Origin: Rebecca billardiae RCC1528 | Taxonomy: Eukaryota; Haptophyta | Assembly (NCBI GenBank): GCA_965240325.2 | Contig: OZ251232.1 | Coordinates: 1,054,001-1,118,000, forward strand | Length of the DNA: 64,000 nucleotides | Direction: 5' to 3' | In this document: in pieces, positions 26,001 through 37,159 of the stretch | Layout: every line of letters begins with the position of its first letter | Position numbering within the stretch: the first letter of the stretch is position 1 | Translations under genes and position numbers: made by a program | Notes under the pieces: model-generated | Told to the model about the DNA's origin: nothing | Databases searched by the model: none | The model's input: the letters and a program-made list of their open reading frames with translations, nothing else

Positions 26001-29000
26001 CGCGCCACCACCGAACCTGCCGCCAAGCTCGCCGCCGCCAAACCTGCCGCCGAGCCCGCCACCCTCGCCGCCACCGCAACCGCCGCCCTCGCCGCTGCCC
26101 CCGAGCCCACGGCCACTGCCGCCCCCGGCTGCGCCGCCGAACCCGCCTCCGAGCCCACCGCCGCCGCCGCCGACGCCCTCAGCACCACCCTCGCCGCCGC
26201 CATCTCCGCAGTCGCCGCCGATGTCGCCGCCGCCGCCGCCGCCACAGCCGCCGCCGGATGCTCCGCCGAGCCTGCCGCCGCCGAGCCCGCCGCCAAGTCC
26301 GCCGCCGCCGCCGCGCGCGGAGCCGTTCCCGCCGCCGGCGCCGCCGAGCCCGCCGCCGAGCCCGCCGCCATCGGCGCCGCCGAGCGCGCCGCCGCGCGCG
26401 CCGCCGAGCCTGCCGCCGCATTCGCCACCGAGCCTGCCGCCGAGCCCGCCACCACCATCTCCGCAGCCGCCGCCGATGTCACCGCCGCCGCCGCCGCCAC
26501 CGCCGCCTCCGAATGCTCCGCCGAGCCTGCCGCCGCCGAGCCCGCCGCCAAGTCCACCGCCGCCGCCGCGCGCCGAGCCGTTCCCGCCGCCGGCGCCGCC
26601 GAGCCCGCCGCCGAGCCCGCCGCCATCGGCGCCGCCGAGCGCGCCGCCGCGCGCGCCGCCGAGCCTGCCGCCGCATTCGCCACCGAGCCTGCCGCCGAGC
26701 CCGCCACCACCATCTCCGCAGCCGCCGCCGATGTCACCGCCGCCGCCGCCGCCACCGCCGCCTCCGAATGCTCCGCCGAGCCTGCCGCCGCCGAGCCCGC
26801 CGCCAAGTCCACCGCCGCCGCCGCGCGCCGAGCCGTTCCCGCCGCCGGCGCCGCCGAGCCCGCCGCCGCCGAGCCCGTCACCATCGTCACCGCCGCATCC
26901 ACCACCATCCCTGCCCCCTCGCCCGCCGCCCGGGCCGCCTCCGGACGCGCCGCCCCACGCGCCGCCCGACCCGCCGCCGCCGCCTCCGGCCGTGGGCGCG
27001 CTGCTGAGCGGCGCCGCGCCGGCGGGGGCGCCGCTCGGCACGTCGAGCGCGGTCACGCTGTCGGGCGTGGGCTTCGCGTCGCTCGCTGACGGCGCGCAGT
27101 GCGAGTTCGCTCGCGTGCGCGCCGATGGCGCCCTGGACGCGCCGCCGCCGCTCCGCACCGCCGCCGCTGCGCTCGACGACGCGCGCGTGGCGTGCGCACC
27201 GCCCGCCGCCGCCGTGGCGGGCGCGGGTGTGTTCAGCGTGAGCCTCGCGCTGGGCGGCGGCGGGGCGCGCGTCGAGCCGCTCTTCGAGCCGATCCTCTTC
27301 GAGCTGTACGACCTGAGCGCCGTCTCGGTCGCGTCGGTGCACCCGCCCGGCGGCCCCGTGCGCGGCGGCACAGCGGTGACGGTGCTGGGCCCGGGCTTTG
27401 CCGAGTACGGCGCCGGGCTGCTGTGCTGCGTGCTGGCCGGCGGCGGCGGCGCCGGCGGCTGCGCGGCGCCGGCGACACTGCTCGCCCCCGCGGCGGACGG
27501 GTCGAGCCGCGCGCGCTGCACGCTCCCGCCCGCGCCCATCGGCGCGGCCGCGTCGTACGCCCTCGAGATCTCGCTGGGCAACGGCACCGCCGACTCGACC
27601 ACGGCTGGCGGCGGCGCGCGCTACGCCTACTACGACGAGCCGACGCTGCTGCGCGTGCACCCGGCGGCGGGCGACGCGATGGGCGGCACGAGCGTGGAGG
27701 TGCTCGGCGAGGGGCTCGACGCGCTGGGCGAGCTGTCCCTGCTGCGCGTCTCCTTTGGCGCCGCGCTCGCCTCCGCGCCGACGCGCGGCAACGGCACGCA
27801 CGTGGGCGTGGTCACGCGGTACGGCGGCGCGGGGCGCGCGGCCGTGCGCGTGTCGCTCAACGGGCAGCAGTTCACGCCCGACGAGGCGGAGGCGGAGTCG
27901 GAGGGCGGCGTATTCTTCGAGTTCGTCGGGCTGCACCCGCCGCAGCTGCTCTCGGCGGCCTTCAGCGCCGAGGCGACCGCGCTGCTGCTGCGCTTCGACG
28001 CGCAGCCGACCGACCGCGCGGGCATGTCGGGCGCGCAGCCGTGCAGCGTCGCGCTCGACGACGGCAGCGTCGACCTGTTGCGCGGCGGCGGCAGCGCGGC
28101 GCCGCTGTGCTACTGGGCGGACGACAGCACGCTGGTGGCGCAGCTCGATGCGCGCACCGCCGTGCGGCCGGGCAGCACGCTCGCGCTGCGCGGCGCCGCG
28201 CTGCTGCCCCGCGCGTGCGCGGACGGCTGCGCCGAGCGCGAGCAGCTGTACGCGGCCGGCGGCGCGGCGGTTGACGCGGACGCGCCGTGCGGCGAGGGCG
28301 TGCCGTGCCCGGCGCCCGAGCCGGCGGTCTCGGGGCCGTCGAGCATCTCGAACTGCCCGGGCGCGTCGCTGCAGTTCGACGCCTCCGCCTCGTCGGCCGG
28401 CGGCATCGGGCCCGCCGCCTTTGAGTGGCGCGTCGACCCGAGCCGCTCGGCGCGCGCGGCGTCGCTCAACGCGCGGCTGAGCGCGCTGCCGGCCGACACG
28501 TCGGTGCTGGCGCTGGGCGGCGACGAGCTGGGCGTGAGCGGCGGCTTTGTGTTCGTGCTGCGCGTGACCTCGTTCCTCGGTGTCGTCTCCGCGCCCGTCG
28601 AGATTGCAATCTCGCGCGCGGGCGGCGCGGTCCCGAGCCTCGCGATCGCAGGCCCCTCGGAGGTGCGGGTGCGTGTGTCTCAAGCGCTGCTGCTGCGCGG
28701 CGACGCGGCGCTCGCGCCGTGCTGGCCGGCGGCGTTCGAGCCGACGATGGGCTTCGAGTGGCACGTGGCGGGCGTGGCACTGAGCGCCGACCCGAGCGCC
28801 GACGCCTCCGCCGCGGCGCTCCCCGACCTCAGCGGCGAGCGCCTCGCCTCGCTGCAGCTGCCGCCGCACTCGCTGAGCGCTCGGCACACATACACGTTTG
28901 AGCTGCAAGCCAGCATGGCCGCCGCGCCCTCGCAGGCGGCGGCGGTGAGCGTGCGCGTGGTGGTGCTGCGCGAGGCGCTGCGCGCGGTGATCGCCGGCGG

Positions 29001-29071
29001 CGACCGGCGCGTCTCGGCCGGCGCCGCGCTGCTCGTCGACGGCAGCGCCTCGCTCGACCCCAACCAGCCGG

Positions 29072-29108
<37 letters not shown>

Positions 29109-32100
29109 GTCGACCGGCCTGGCGTACGCGTGGGCGATGGCGCGCGCGGACGACGGCGCGCCCGTCGAGCTGGGCGCGAACGCGTCGGCGGCGGTGCTCG
29201 AGGTGCCCGCCGGCGTGCTCGGCGTGGGCACGTACGCGCTCACGCTCACCGTCTCCAAGCCCACCTTCGCCCCCGCCACCGCCACCGCCTCCGTCGAGGT
29301 GGTGGGCGGCGCTCTCCCGCGGCTGCTGTTTGAGCCGCTGAGCAGGCCCAAGTACAACCCGAGCTGGGCGCTGCCCTCGGCGCGGCTGGCGCTGGCGACG
29401 CGGCTGGACGGCGCGTCGGCCGCGCTCGCGGAGGCGGGCGCCGCCTCGTTCGCGTACGCGTGGTCCGCCTCGCTGCTCGACGCCGACGGCGCCGCGCGGC
29501 CCGCCGGCCTCGCGCTGCACGACACGGGCGCGGTCAGCAGCACGGGCGCGGCAAGTCCTAACCTCGCGCTGCGGCCGGGCGTGCTCACGCCGGGCGCGAC
29601 GTACGCGTTCCGGCTGACGGTGACGCCGTCGGGCCCGGCGTACGCGCCCGGCGCCAGCGCGTACGGCCAGGTGCTCGTCACGATCAACCGCCCGCCGTGG
29701 GGCGGCGCGCTGAGCGTCTCGCCGCCGTCGGGCGTGGCGCTGCAGACGCGCTTCCGGCTGCAGGCGACCGGCTGGGCGGACGACGCGGAGGACCGGCCGC
29801 TGAGCTACGCGTTCGCGCACGCGGAGGCGGCGGGCGGCGGCGTGTCGAGCGCGGCCGCCTCGCTCGGCGCGGCGGGCAGCGCGCCCTTCGCGGACGCGCT
29901 GCTGCCCGCGGGCAACCGCAGCTGCGTCGTGCGCGTGCGGGACGCGTGGGGCGCGGAGGCGAGCGCGGCCGCGCCCGTCGACGTGCGCGCGCCGCCGCCC
30001 ATCGACGACACGGAGCTGGCCGAGCTGCTCACGCGTGCGCGCGCGGCCGTGGGCGCCGGGCAGGGCGCCGCGGCCACGCAGCTCGTGAGCGCGCTCGCCG
30101 GGCTCCTCCCCACCGCGACGCTCGGCGGCGGCGGCGGCGCCGCGCAGCCCAACGCGAGCGCCGCGGCCGCGTCGCGGGCGGTGGAGCAGCTGCTGCAGCT
30201 GACGGCGCGCGCGGCGGCGGCGGGCGTGTCGACGGCGGAGGCGCGCGCGCACTCGGCGAGCGCGCTCGCCGCGGTGGTCACCGACGCCGTGCCCCTGGGC
30301 GCGCTCAGCGGCGGTGCGCAGCAGTCCGCGCTCGAGCACGCGGGCGCGCTCGCGCACGGCGCGCGCTCGGACGGCGTGGACGGCGGCACGGCGGCCATGC
30401 TGATGGCGGCGGTGGACGGGGCGCTCGGCGCGGGCGAGACGGGCGCGGCGGACGTGGACGCGGCGGTGGGCGCGGCGGCGGCGTTCGCCGCCACCTCGCT
30501 CGCGAGCGCGCTGCTCGCGGGCGCCGTGTCGGGCGAGGGCGCCGCGCAGCTGATCGGCGCCGCGCTCAACGTGAGCGCGCACCGCGAGAGCGCGGCGCGG
30601 CTGCGCAACTCGACGCTCGCCGGCCCGGGCGGCGCGGGCGGCGTCGGCGTGCCCGCGGGCGTGTTCGACGCGCTCTCCGCGGCGGAGCTCGCCGACGGCG
30701 TGGACGTCGTCCTCTGGGCGATCTCGCGCAACGTGCACGGCGCCAACTCGAGCGGCGCCCCCACCGCGTCCGTGAGTGGTGGGCTGTCCACGCCCGTCTT
30801 CTCCGTCACGCTCTACTCGGCGGCGGGGGGCGGCGCGCTGCGCGTGGCCGGGCTGGAGGAGGCGGTGGTGCTGCAGATACCGGTGGCGCAGCCGGCGGCG
30901 CAGGGCGAGGTCCTCTCGTGCATCTTCTGGGACGAGGCCGCGCGCGAGTGGGCCGACGACGGCTGCGCCGCCGTGCCGGGCCCCGACCCGTCGCTGCACT
31001 ACTGCGCGTGCAACCACCTGACCGACTTTGCGGGCGTGTCCGTGCCGGGCAGCGCGGACGAGGCGGCGGCGGACGTGCAGAGCTTCAGCATCAACACGCT
31101 GAGCGCGGACGAGGCCGCCGCCTCGCTCACGCAGCCGCTCACCTTCGCCTCCAACCCGTACATATTCACAGCCATCGTCTGCATGGTCGGCGGGTGTGCG
31201 CTCAGCCTCGCCCTGCTCGGCGCGAGAGACGTGCAGGACAGCCGGCGGCGCGCCGCGCGGCTGCGCCGGATGCTCGAGGGGAAGGGCGGCGGCGCGGGCG
31301 CGGGCACGCCGCTCGGCGGGTCGACCCCGCCCGCCGCGCCCTCGCCCGTCGCGCCCTCCCCCGTCGCGGGCACGCCCACCGGCCGCGGCGGCCGCTACTC
31401 GGCGTTTGCGGCGTCGCGCGTCGCGCGCGCGTCGGCCGCGCTGGACGAGAAGGGAGCGCACGACATGGCCGACCGGCTGGAGGAGCGGCTGGACGCGCTG
31501 GACGACTTCGTGGACGAGCAGCGGCGGCGCGCGGCGCTCACGATGCAGAAGTACGCGCGCGGGCGCACCACGCGCGCGGCGTACACCGAGGTCTTCTCCG
31601 ACGCGATCACGCGCGCCGAGGGCAGGCGCGAGCGGCCGGGCGACCACGCACTCACGGCGCTGCTGCGGCGGGTGCTGCTCAAGCTGCAGAGCGACCACTC
31701 GCTGCTGGGGATCTGGTTCGCGGACCCGGAGGACTCGAAGCGCGCCGAGCTCGCGCAGATCTTCTGGTCCGTCGCGATGCTCGGCCTGCTCATCACGTGC
31801 ATGCTTCACTCCACGTCCGCGCCGGCCGAGGGCTCGGCCACGTCCATCAATCTTGTGCACGCGCTCATGACGGCGCTGCTCACCGCCGCGCTCACCGCGC
31901 CCGCGCTCGCGCTGTTCCGGCTGATCTTCCGCTGGGGGTACGGGCGCAGGGCGGCGCCGCTCTCGAAGCGCGTGTTCACCGCCTTCCTCCGCGCCGAGCT
32001 CGCCCAGCGCCAGCAGCGCCAGACGCCCTTCCGACAGTCGGTCAAGCGCACGGTGCGGCGCGGCGCGACGGCCGACGGCGCGCCGGCGGGCTCGGCGCCG

Positions 32101-33614
32101 GGCTCGGCGCCCGCGAGCTGGCGCGGTGCGCGGGCGGGCGCGCCGGCGGCGGCGGGCGCGCCGCCGCGCACGCGCCCCGACGCCGACGCCGACGCCGCGC
32201 CCTCGCCGCGCGGGCCGTTCAGCCAGCACACGCCGCGCTCCGACCGCGCCGTCACACCGGTCACACCGCAAGCGCCTCCTGACCAGCCGACGGCCGGCGC
32301 GCCGCCGCAGCCGCGCTGGGCCGGCGAGACGGCGGGGGCCGGCGCCGCGGCGCACGCGCACAGCGGCTCGCCGCGTGCCGCGGCCGTGTGCCCCTCGCCG
32401 CGTGAGGACGCCGCCGAGCCCTCGACCGCGGCGGAGGCGGAGCGCGCCGCGCCGCGCCGCGCACGGCCGCCGCCGCCGCCGCGCGACCGCGCGCCTGCGG
32501 CTGCCCACATTTCTCCTGCCGGCTCGGGCTCGGGCGGCACGGCGGCGGGCTCGGAGCCCTCGCCTTCGGCGCAGCCCGCGGCGCTGCGGCCGGGCGCGAT
32601 CGCGCAGGCGCGCGCGCTGCGCCAGAACGGCGCGGCGCCCGCGCTGCTGTACACGTCGTGCCGGGCGCGCGCGCGGCTCCACCCAGAAGAGGCGGAGGCG
32701 GAGGCGGAGGCGGCGGCGGAGGCGGCGGAGGCGGCGGAGGCGGCGGAGGCGGCGGAGGCGGAGGCGGAGGCGGCGGCCGAGGCGGCCGAGGCGAAGGCGG
32801 CGGCGAAGGCGGCGGCCGGGGCGGAGGAGGGCGGCGCGGCGAGCGCGGAGGCGGAGGCGGCGGGCTCGGCGGAGCCCCGCCCACCGCCGCCGGCGACGCG
32901 CCGCTCGCGCTCGCGCAAGCTCCAGCGCGGCCTCGCCGAGCCGCCCACCCCGCCGCCCAACAGCGACGGCCACGCGTCAGCCGGCGGCGCGTGCGCCGAC
33001 TCGGAGCGACGCGCTTACCTCGAGAGCCTCGACCGGATGCTCGAGCTGCGGTCGGCGGGCGGCGCGATCGAGCGGGACGAGATGCGCACGCTCTCGCGCC
33101 TCTTCGCGCCCAAGCCCGTCGCGCTGCCCGTCCCCGCCGCCGCGCGCGCCAGCGCCACCGTCCGCCCGACCGGCTCGCCCGCGACCAACGTGCTTGCAAT
33201 CTCGGGCTATCTCGCGAGCGGCGGCGGAGGCGCGCCCAGCGAGGTGGGGAGCAGCGCGCAGCCGTCGGACGCGGGGCCGAGCGCGGGCGCGGCGGGGCGC
33301 TCGGTGTGCGCGAGCGAGGCGCACGGCGCCGCGCCGCGCCCGCCGAGCCGCGGCCCGAGCCGCGGCGGCAGCGCTGGCAGCCGCGGCAGCAGCTGCAGTA
33401 GCGCGCACGGCCGCACCGGTCTTGTGTTTGGCCCTGGCAGCTGCGGCGGCGCGGGGGGCGGCGCCGCCGTGCAGCGCGCGGGCTGCCGCGCTGAGCTGCG
33501 CTCGCCGCGCTCGCCGCCCAAGCTGGGCTCGTGTGGCCGCAGCGGCAGCAGCGGGAGCGAGCTCGCCCCCTCGCCGCCGCCCTCGCCGCCCAAGCCGAGC
33601 GCGATCCAAACGGG

Positions 33615-33684
<70 letters not shown>

Positions 33685-34419
33685 GGCGGCGGCGGCCGCG
33701 TCGCGAGCTCGCTGCTGCCTCTGCTCGTCACGCAGGCACACGACGACGTGCACGAGCACGCAGCGGTGCAGGACGGCGGCGCGCTCGCCGACCCGGGCGG
33801 CCACGCGCTCGACGCGGACGCGATCTCGCTGCTGCGCTCCAAGTTTGCTGACCACGACACGGACGCCAACGGCACCGTCGACCACGAGGAGTTTGCCGTG
33901 CTCGTCGAGTCGCTCGGCTTCCGGCTGCGGCGCAGGCGCGTGCAGATGCTGGCGCGCGAGCTGGACACGGACCACGACGGCACGATCTCGTTCGCCGAGC
34001 TCGTCGCGTGGTACGACAAGAGCGTGCAGGAGGAAGCCGCGGCCGAGGCGCGCAGCCGCACCGGCTGGCGGCGGCACGTGAGCGCGCTCAAGCGCGCGCT
34101 CGCGCTGCCGCCGCGCGTGCGGCTGGCCGTCGCGTGGGCGGCACAGTGGGCCATCTTCACGGCGCTCGCGCTGCTCTCCTCCTCGTACGCCATCGCCTTC
34201 GGCCCGCAGCAGACGCGCTTCCTCCTCTTCGGCTGGGCGTTTGCGGAGGCGCAGACGCTCGGGCTCGAGGAGCCGATCGTGCTCGCCGTGATCGTCGTCG
34301 CACCCTTCCTCTTCGACAAGCTGCTCTCGCAGGGCGGCGCGACGGGCGAGGCGATCAACGAGCTGCTCGCCACGTCCGTCGGGCTCGCGCTGCACGCGCT
34401 CAACCGAATCACCGGCTGA
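20076..34419 (+). CDS. Giant polycystin-1-like protein: LRR, Pro-rich shaft, IPT, REJ, GPS, TM, EF-hands
   Basis: Reconstructed from exon 1 (20076-20575) and exon 2 (20739-34419), with a GTGCG...GTGCAG intron of 163 bp. The join is in frame and gives CISL-DVNSQIV. Total is about 4,726 residues. The order is: a hydrophobic signal or anchor (about 122-144); leucine-rich repeats of the plant P-x-x-IG type (about 170-410); a shaft of SPPP repeats (about 427-2250); IPT/TIG-like domains (about 2250-2600); REJ/PKD-like region (about 2690-3250); a GPS motif with C-x-W, GC and CNHLTDF (cleavage expected after Leu3594); TM1 (about 3640); an IQ-like segment; two helices (about 3835-3900); a disordered Ala/Glu and poly-Gly region; two EF-hands (DHDTDANGTVDHEEF, DTDHDGTISFAEL, about 4527-4591); and C-terminal helices. 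No PLAT domain is seen. The N-terminus is uncertain because over 100 residues precede the signal. Confidence 0.85.
20576..20738 (+). other. Intron of the giant polycystin-like gene
   Basis: GT-AG intron inferred here. The donor is CCCT|GTGCGCG and the acceptor is GTGCAG|GGATG. Without it the downstream frame has no ATG near its start (it opens with GTG). With it, a signal-peptide exon joins the LRR exon in frame after two bases of a Leu codon. Confidence 0.8.
21520..26990 (+). repeat. Ser-Pro-rich shaft coding repeat
   Basis: About 5.5 kb of CCG/CCA/AGC/TCG codons giving SPPPSPPPSPPPP-type repeats, in frame throughout. Larger units can be seen at DNA level. A 663-bp duplication has matching points 23808/24471, 23934/24597, 24210/24873 and 24298/24961, with a partial third copy starting at 25149. 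A 255-bp (85-residue) unit occurs three times near the end, marked by GAGCCGTTCCCG at 26320, 26575 and 26830. Such shafts are typical of hydroxyproline-rich algal extracellular proteins. Confidence 0.9.
33614..33698 (+). repeat. GGC-repeat tract encoding poly-glycine
   Basis: Nearly pure GGC/GGT triplets encode about 28 consecutive glycines in the intracellular part of the giant protein. The tract is interrupted only by synonymous GGT codons, so length variation between alleles is likely. Confidence 0.85.
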
Positions 34420-35084
34420 CGACCTCGATGCTGATCAGGACTGGCGATGCCGGATGCGCTCAGCACCGTACGTCACGACGTCACGACGTCGCGTGCCTCG
34501 TGGTCGCGGCGCAGCAGCGCCGGCAGCCCGGCCGGGTCTCTAAAGCTGTAGTCTGCTTAGACCGTCGGGCCGGACGATTCGCCTGGATCTGCGAAACTGT
34601 AGTATACTCTGCTGCTGATAATGTCGCGGCTTGCGACTCGTACCTGTACGGTCATCTACACGTATGCAGTGCCCGCCTGGCGGATGCGGGATCGGACTCG
34701 GGCGCCTCGGCGCGGCCTAGGCCGCCTAGCCTACCGCCCTAGCTCGGCCGGCGCCTCAGCCGGTGGCCCGGCGCATCAGCTTGAGCTACTGCCGTAAAGC
34801 TACTCAGGGACGACGGACATCTCCGATATGATATGTGCCATCAAGTCAGCAGCAGATATGAGCTCGTGACGAAGCTCATTATACCGGTGGCCACGCGTCA
34901 TGAGCGGGCCGCAAGCCGTGCTCGGCCGCGTGGCCGAGTGCTGCTGGTAATGCGCGGTCCGCCTTGTGGTGTGTGTGGCGTGAGAAGCGCGTGGCTTGGA
35001 GCGCCGTGAACAGGCGGGGGTAGCGTGTGCGGGCCCCGCGCGGCGGGATGAGCATCAGCCACCGGCGGGCCTCGCAAGAAGCTC
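34420..35084. other. Intergenic region, no gene seen
   Basis: Sequence between the giant receptor gene and the small membrane protein gene. Both genes end into this interval, so it probably contains 3' untranslated regions. No conserved protein frame was recognised. Confidence 0.5.
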
Positions 35085-35255
35085 TCACTTCTTGCCCCTG
35101 TTCCAAGCATCGCGCTCGGCGTCGCTGAACTTGGGCGCGATCTCCCGCCTCGGCGCAGCCTGCGGGGAGAAGAGCATGTAGGCAGCCACGCCGGCGATCG
35201 CCCAGGCTGCGAGCGACATGGGGGAGAATGGGCTGTGGAACGGGTTGATAGACAT
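35085..35255 (-). CDS. Small single-span membrane protein, 56 aa (unknown)
   Basis: From ATG 35255 the frame gives MSINPFHSPFSP, then a hydrophobic helix (about 13-32, SLAAWAIAGVAAYMLF), then a hydrophilic basic tail PKFSDAERDAWNRGKK. The composition looks like a genuine microprotein of an organelle or endoplasmic reticulum membrane. The frame stays open upstream, but that part overlaps the divergent ClpR gene and is low-complexity. I do not recognise the family. The start lies 196 bp from the ClpR start, so the two may share a promoter. Confidence 0.55.
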   Translation of the reverse strand: MSINPFHSPFSPMSLAAWAIAGVAAYMLFSPQAAPRREIAPKFSDAERDAWNRGKK

Positions 35256-35451
35256 CTCCACGCCGCTCGCAAGCGCCCTAAGCGCCCTCCGCACGAGCGT
35301 GACGCTGCCGTGCAGGATGGCGAGTGGCGACTCGACCCTTCGCTCGGCTTCGGCACCGGACCTCAGCAAGCTGAAGCTGGCTGACGACTCGCTCAGCGCA
35401 AGGCCGCGCCGCTTCGTCGTACGTCTGCGCCCGCGTCCGACGACGCCGACG

Positions 35452-36389
35452 ATGCCGCGACTGGCGCGCAGCGCGCTGGCGCTTGGGCTCTGCCTGGTGA
35501 CCGAGCTCGCGGGCTGCTTCCATGTCCAGCCAGGAGACACACTCCGACGGCTGGTCGCGCGCGCCGGTGGCGCTAGCGCGCGCCGCGCGACAATGGGCCT
35601 CGCCGGCGCCGCGAGCGAAAGCTTCGATGGCGCGCGCATCGGCCCGCCGCCGGACATCCCCTCGCTCCTGCTGAACAACCGCATCGTGTACGTGGGCATG
35701 CCGATCACCGCCGGCGTGAGCGAGCTCATCGTCGCCGAGTTCCTCTACCTGCAGTACGAGTCCGACATGAAGCCGTGCTTTGTGTACATCAACTCGCCCG
35801 GGCTGATCACCGAGAACCGCCAGCTCGCCGGCCTCGACACGGAGGGCTTCGCCATCGTGGACACGATGAACTACATTAAGTGCCCGATCAACACGATCTG
35901 CGTGGGTAAGGCCTACGGCATGGCCGCCCTCATGCTCGCGAGCGGCGACAAGGGCAAGCGCGCGGTGATGCCGTACTCATCAGTCATGCTCCAGCAGCCG
36001 ATCGGATACGCGCAGGTGCGCGCGCGCACGGCCGTGGCTCTCGCTCGAGCCCGAGCGCTCCCGCCGCCTCACGGGCCCACGCGCCTGAGCGCCTGAGCCG
36101 CGCCTCCCACCCACCGCGCCCCACTGCTCAGGGCCAAGCGAGCGACATCAAGATCTCGGCCGTCGAGGCGCTGTACACCCGCAGGCAGCAGTTTGAGATG
36201 CTGGCGGCGGCGACCGGGCAGCCGATGGAGCGGATCACGCGCGACGCCTCGCGCACCTTCTACATGGACGCGCAGCAGGCGATCGAGTACGGCATGGCGG
36301 ACAAGGTGCTGCAGAAGGAGAAGGTGCCGATGGCGCAGGTGGCGGCCATGCCGCCCGCCGTCGCCGCGACCGCCAGAGGAATCCAGTGA
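35452..36389 (+). CDS. Plastid-targeted ClpR subunit (inactive Clp protease homologue)
   Basis: Two exons, 35452-36015 and 36132-36389, with a GTGCGC...CTCAG intron of 116 bp, give 273 residues. Residues 1-23 form a signal peptide ending AGCF, followed by an Arg-rich transit-type stretch: the bipartite leader used by secondary plastids. The Clp fold spans about 65-265 (VYVGMPIT, YINSPG, YGMADKVL). The catalytic Ser position is Gly156 (GKAYGMAA instead of a GxxSM-type elbow) and the catalytic His position is Gln181 (MLQQP instead of MxHQP). The subunit is therefore a non-proteolytic ClpR of the stromal Clp core, which degrades plastid proteins together with ClpP and a Clp ATPase. An in-frame ATG further upstream (35218) would hide the signal peptide and is less likely. 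Confidence 0.85.
36016..36131 (+). other. ClpR intron
   Basis: The donor is GCGCAG|GTGCGCG and the acceptor is CTGCTCAG|GGCCAAG. It joins codon to codon (phase 0), giving PIGYAQ-GQASDIK, which restores the conserved Clp segment. Read-through would end in a Pro/Arg-rich tail. Confidence 0.85.
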
Positions 36390-37042
36390 GGCGCCGGGCC
36401 GGGCGGGCAGTGAGCGAAGACGCGCGGGGCCTCGGCCGCGCGCGCCGGCCGTCGGCCGCCGCGCCAGCGCACGCCGGCCGAGGCGACTTCGTGTGCGTGG
36501 TCGTCGGGGCTGGTCCTCGGCGGCAGCGCACGGCGGCACGCCTCACGGCTGATGCGAATCATGTGCACGCCGCCGCCAGCCGGCTGCTTCTCTCATCCAG
36601 TCTGAGTCGGGCCCGTGTCGGCGTTGCGATGGCGTGCGCTAGCGGCGGCATGCAGCGCGAGGTCAACCGCGTTGCCGACTTGCCGCCCTCGGCATCATCC
36701 ATCTGCGAGTTGAATGGGACCGCCCACGACACTCTCGTCTCTGGACTCCCTTGGTCAGCGCGGGAGTGTCATCAGTCAGAAGGGCCCCATGGTCCACCGG
36801 GCCACGACAGTCACGCGCGTCAGATGACGCGATATGAACTATACTCACTATATCATCCGGTGTGCCGAGGACTGGCGGTGCCCAGTCTGACAACTGCGCT
36901 ACTAGTATATGAGTCTTGACGTGGCCCGCGCGGGCGCGGGGGCCCGGGGCCCCGGGGTCAGACGGGGGTCAGACGCGAGCCGCAGTTATTGCGCCAGTTA
37001 AGTAGGCACGGTTCACACGCGAGGGCCACGTGCTCGCGCGTG
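36390..37042. other. Intergenic region, no gene seen
   Basis: Between the 3' ends of ClpR and WBP11. No supported reading frame or RNA gene was recognised. The 36930-36960 part is a G/C-only cluster. Confidence 0.5.
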
Positions 37043-37127
37043 TTACATCGCCCCGAGCTCTTTCATGTCGTCGAGGAAGCTGTCGTACGCGTTCGCCGCC
37101 TTGGTGGCCGGCTGAGGCGCGGGCTGA

Positions 37128-37159
<32 letters not shown>

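Noticed and set aside
21498-27602. Very long Gly-rich frame (about 2,034 codons) on the minus strand
   Set aside because: It is the mirror of the SPPP-coding repeat: CCG/AGC codons read backward give Gly-rich text without stops. The plus-strand frame joins cleanly to LRR and IPT domains.
26887-32973. Second minus-strand frame of about 2,028 codons, Arg/Ala-rich
   Set aside because: Antisense shadow of the IPT-REJ-GPS coding region caused by extreme third-position GC. No domain is recognisable in it.
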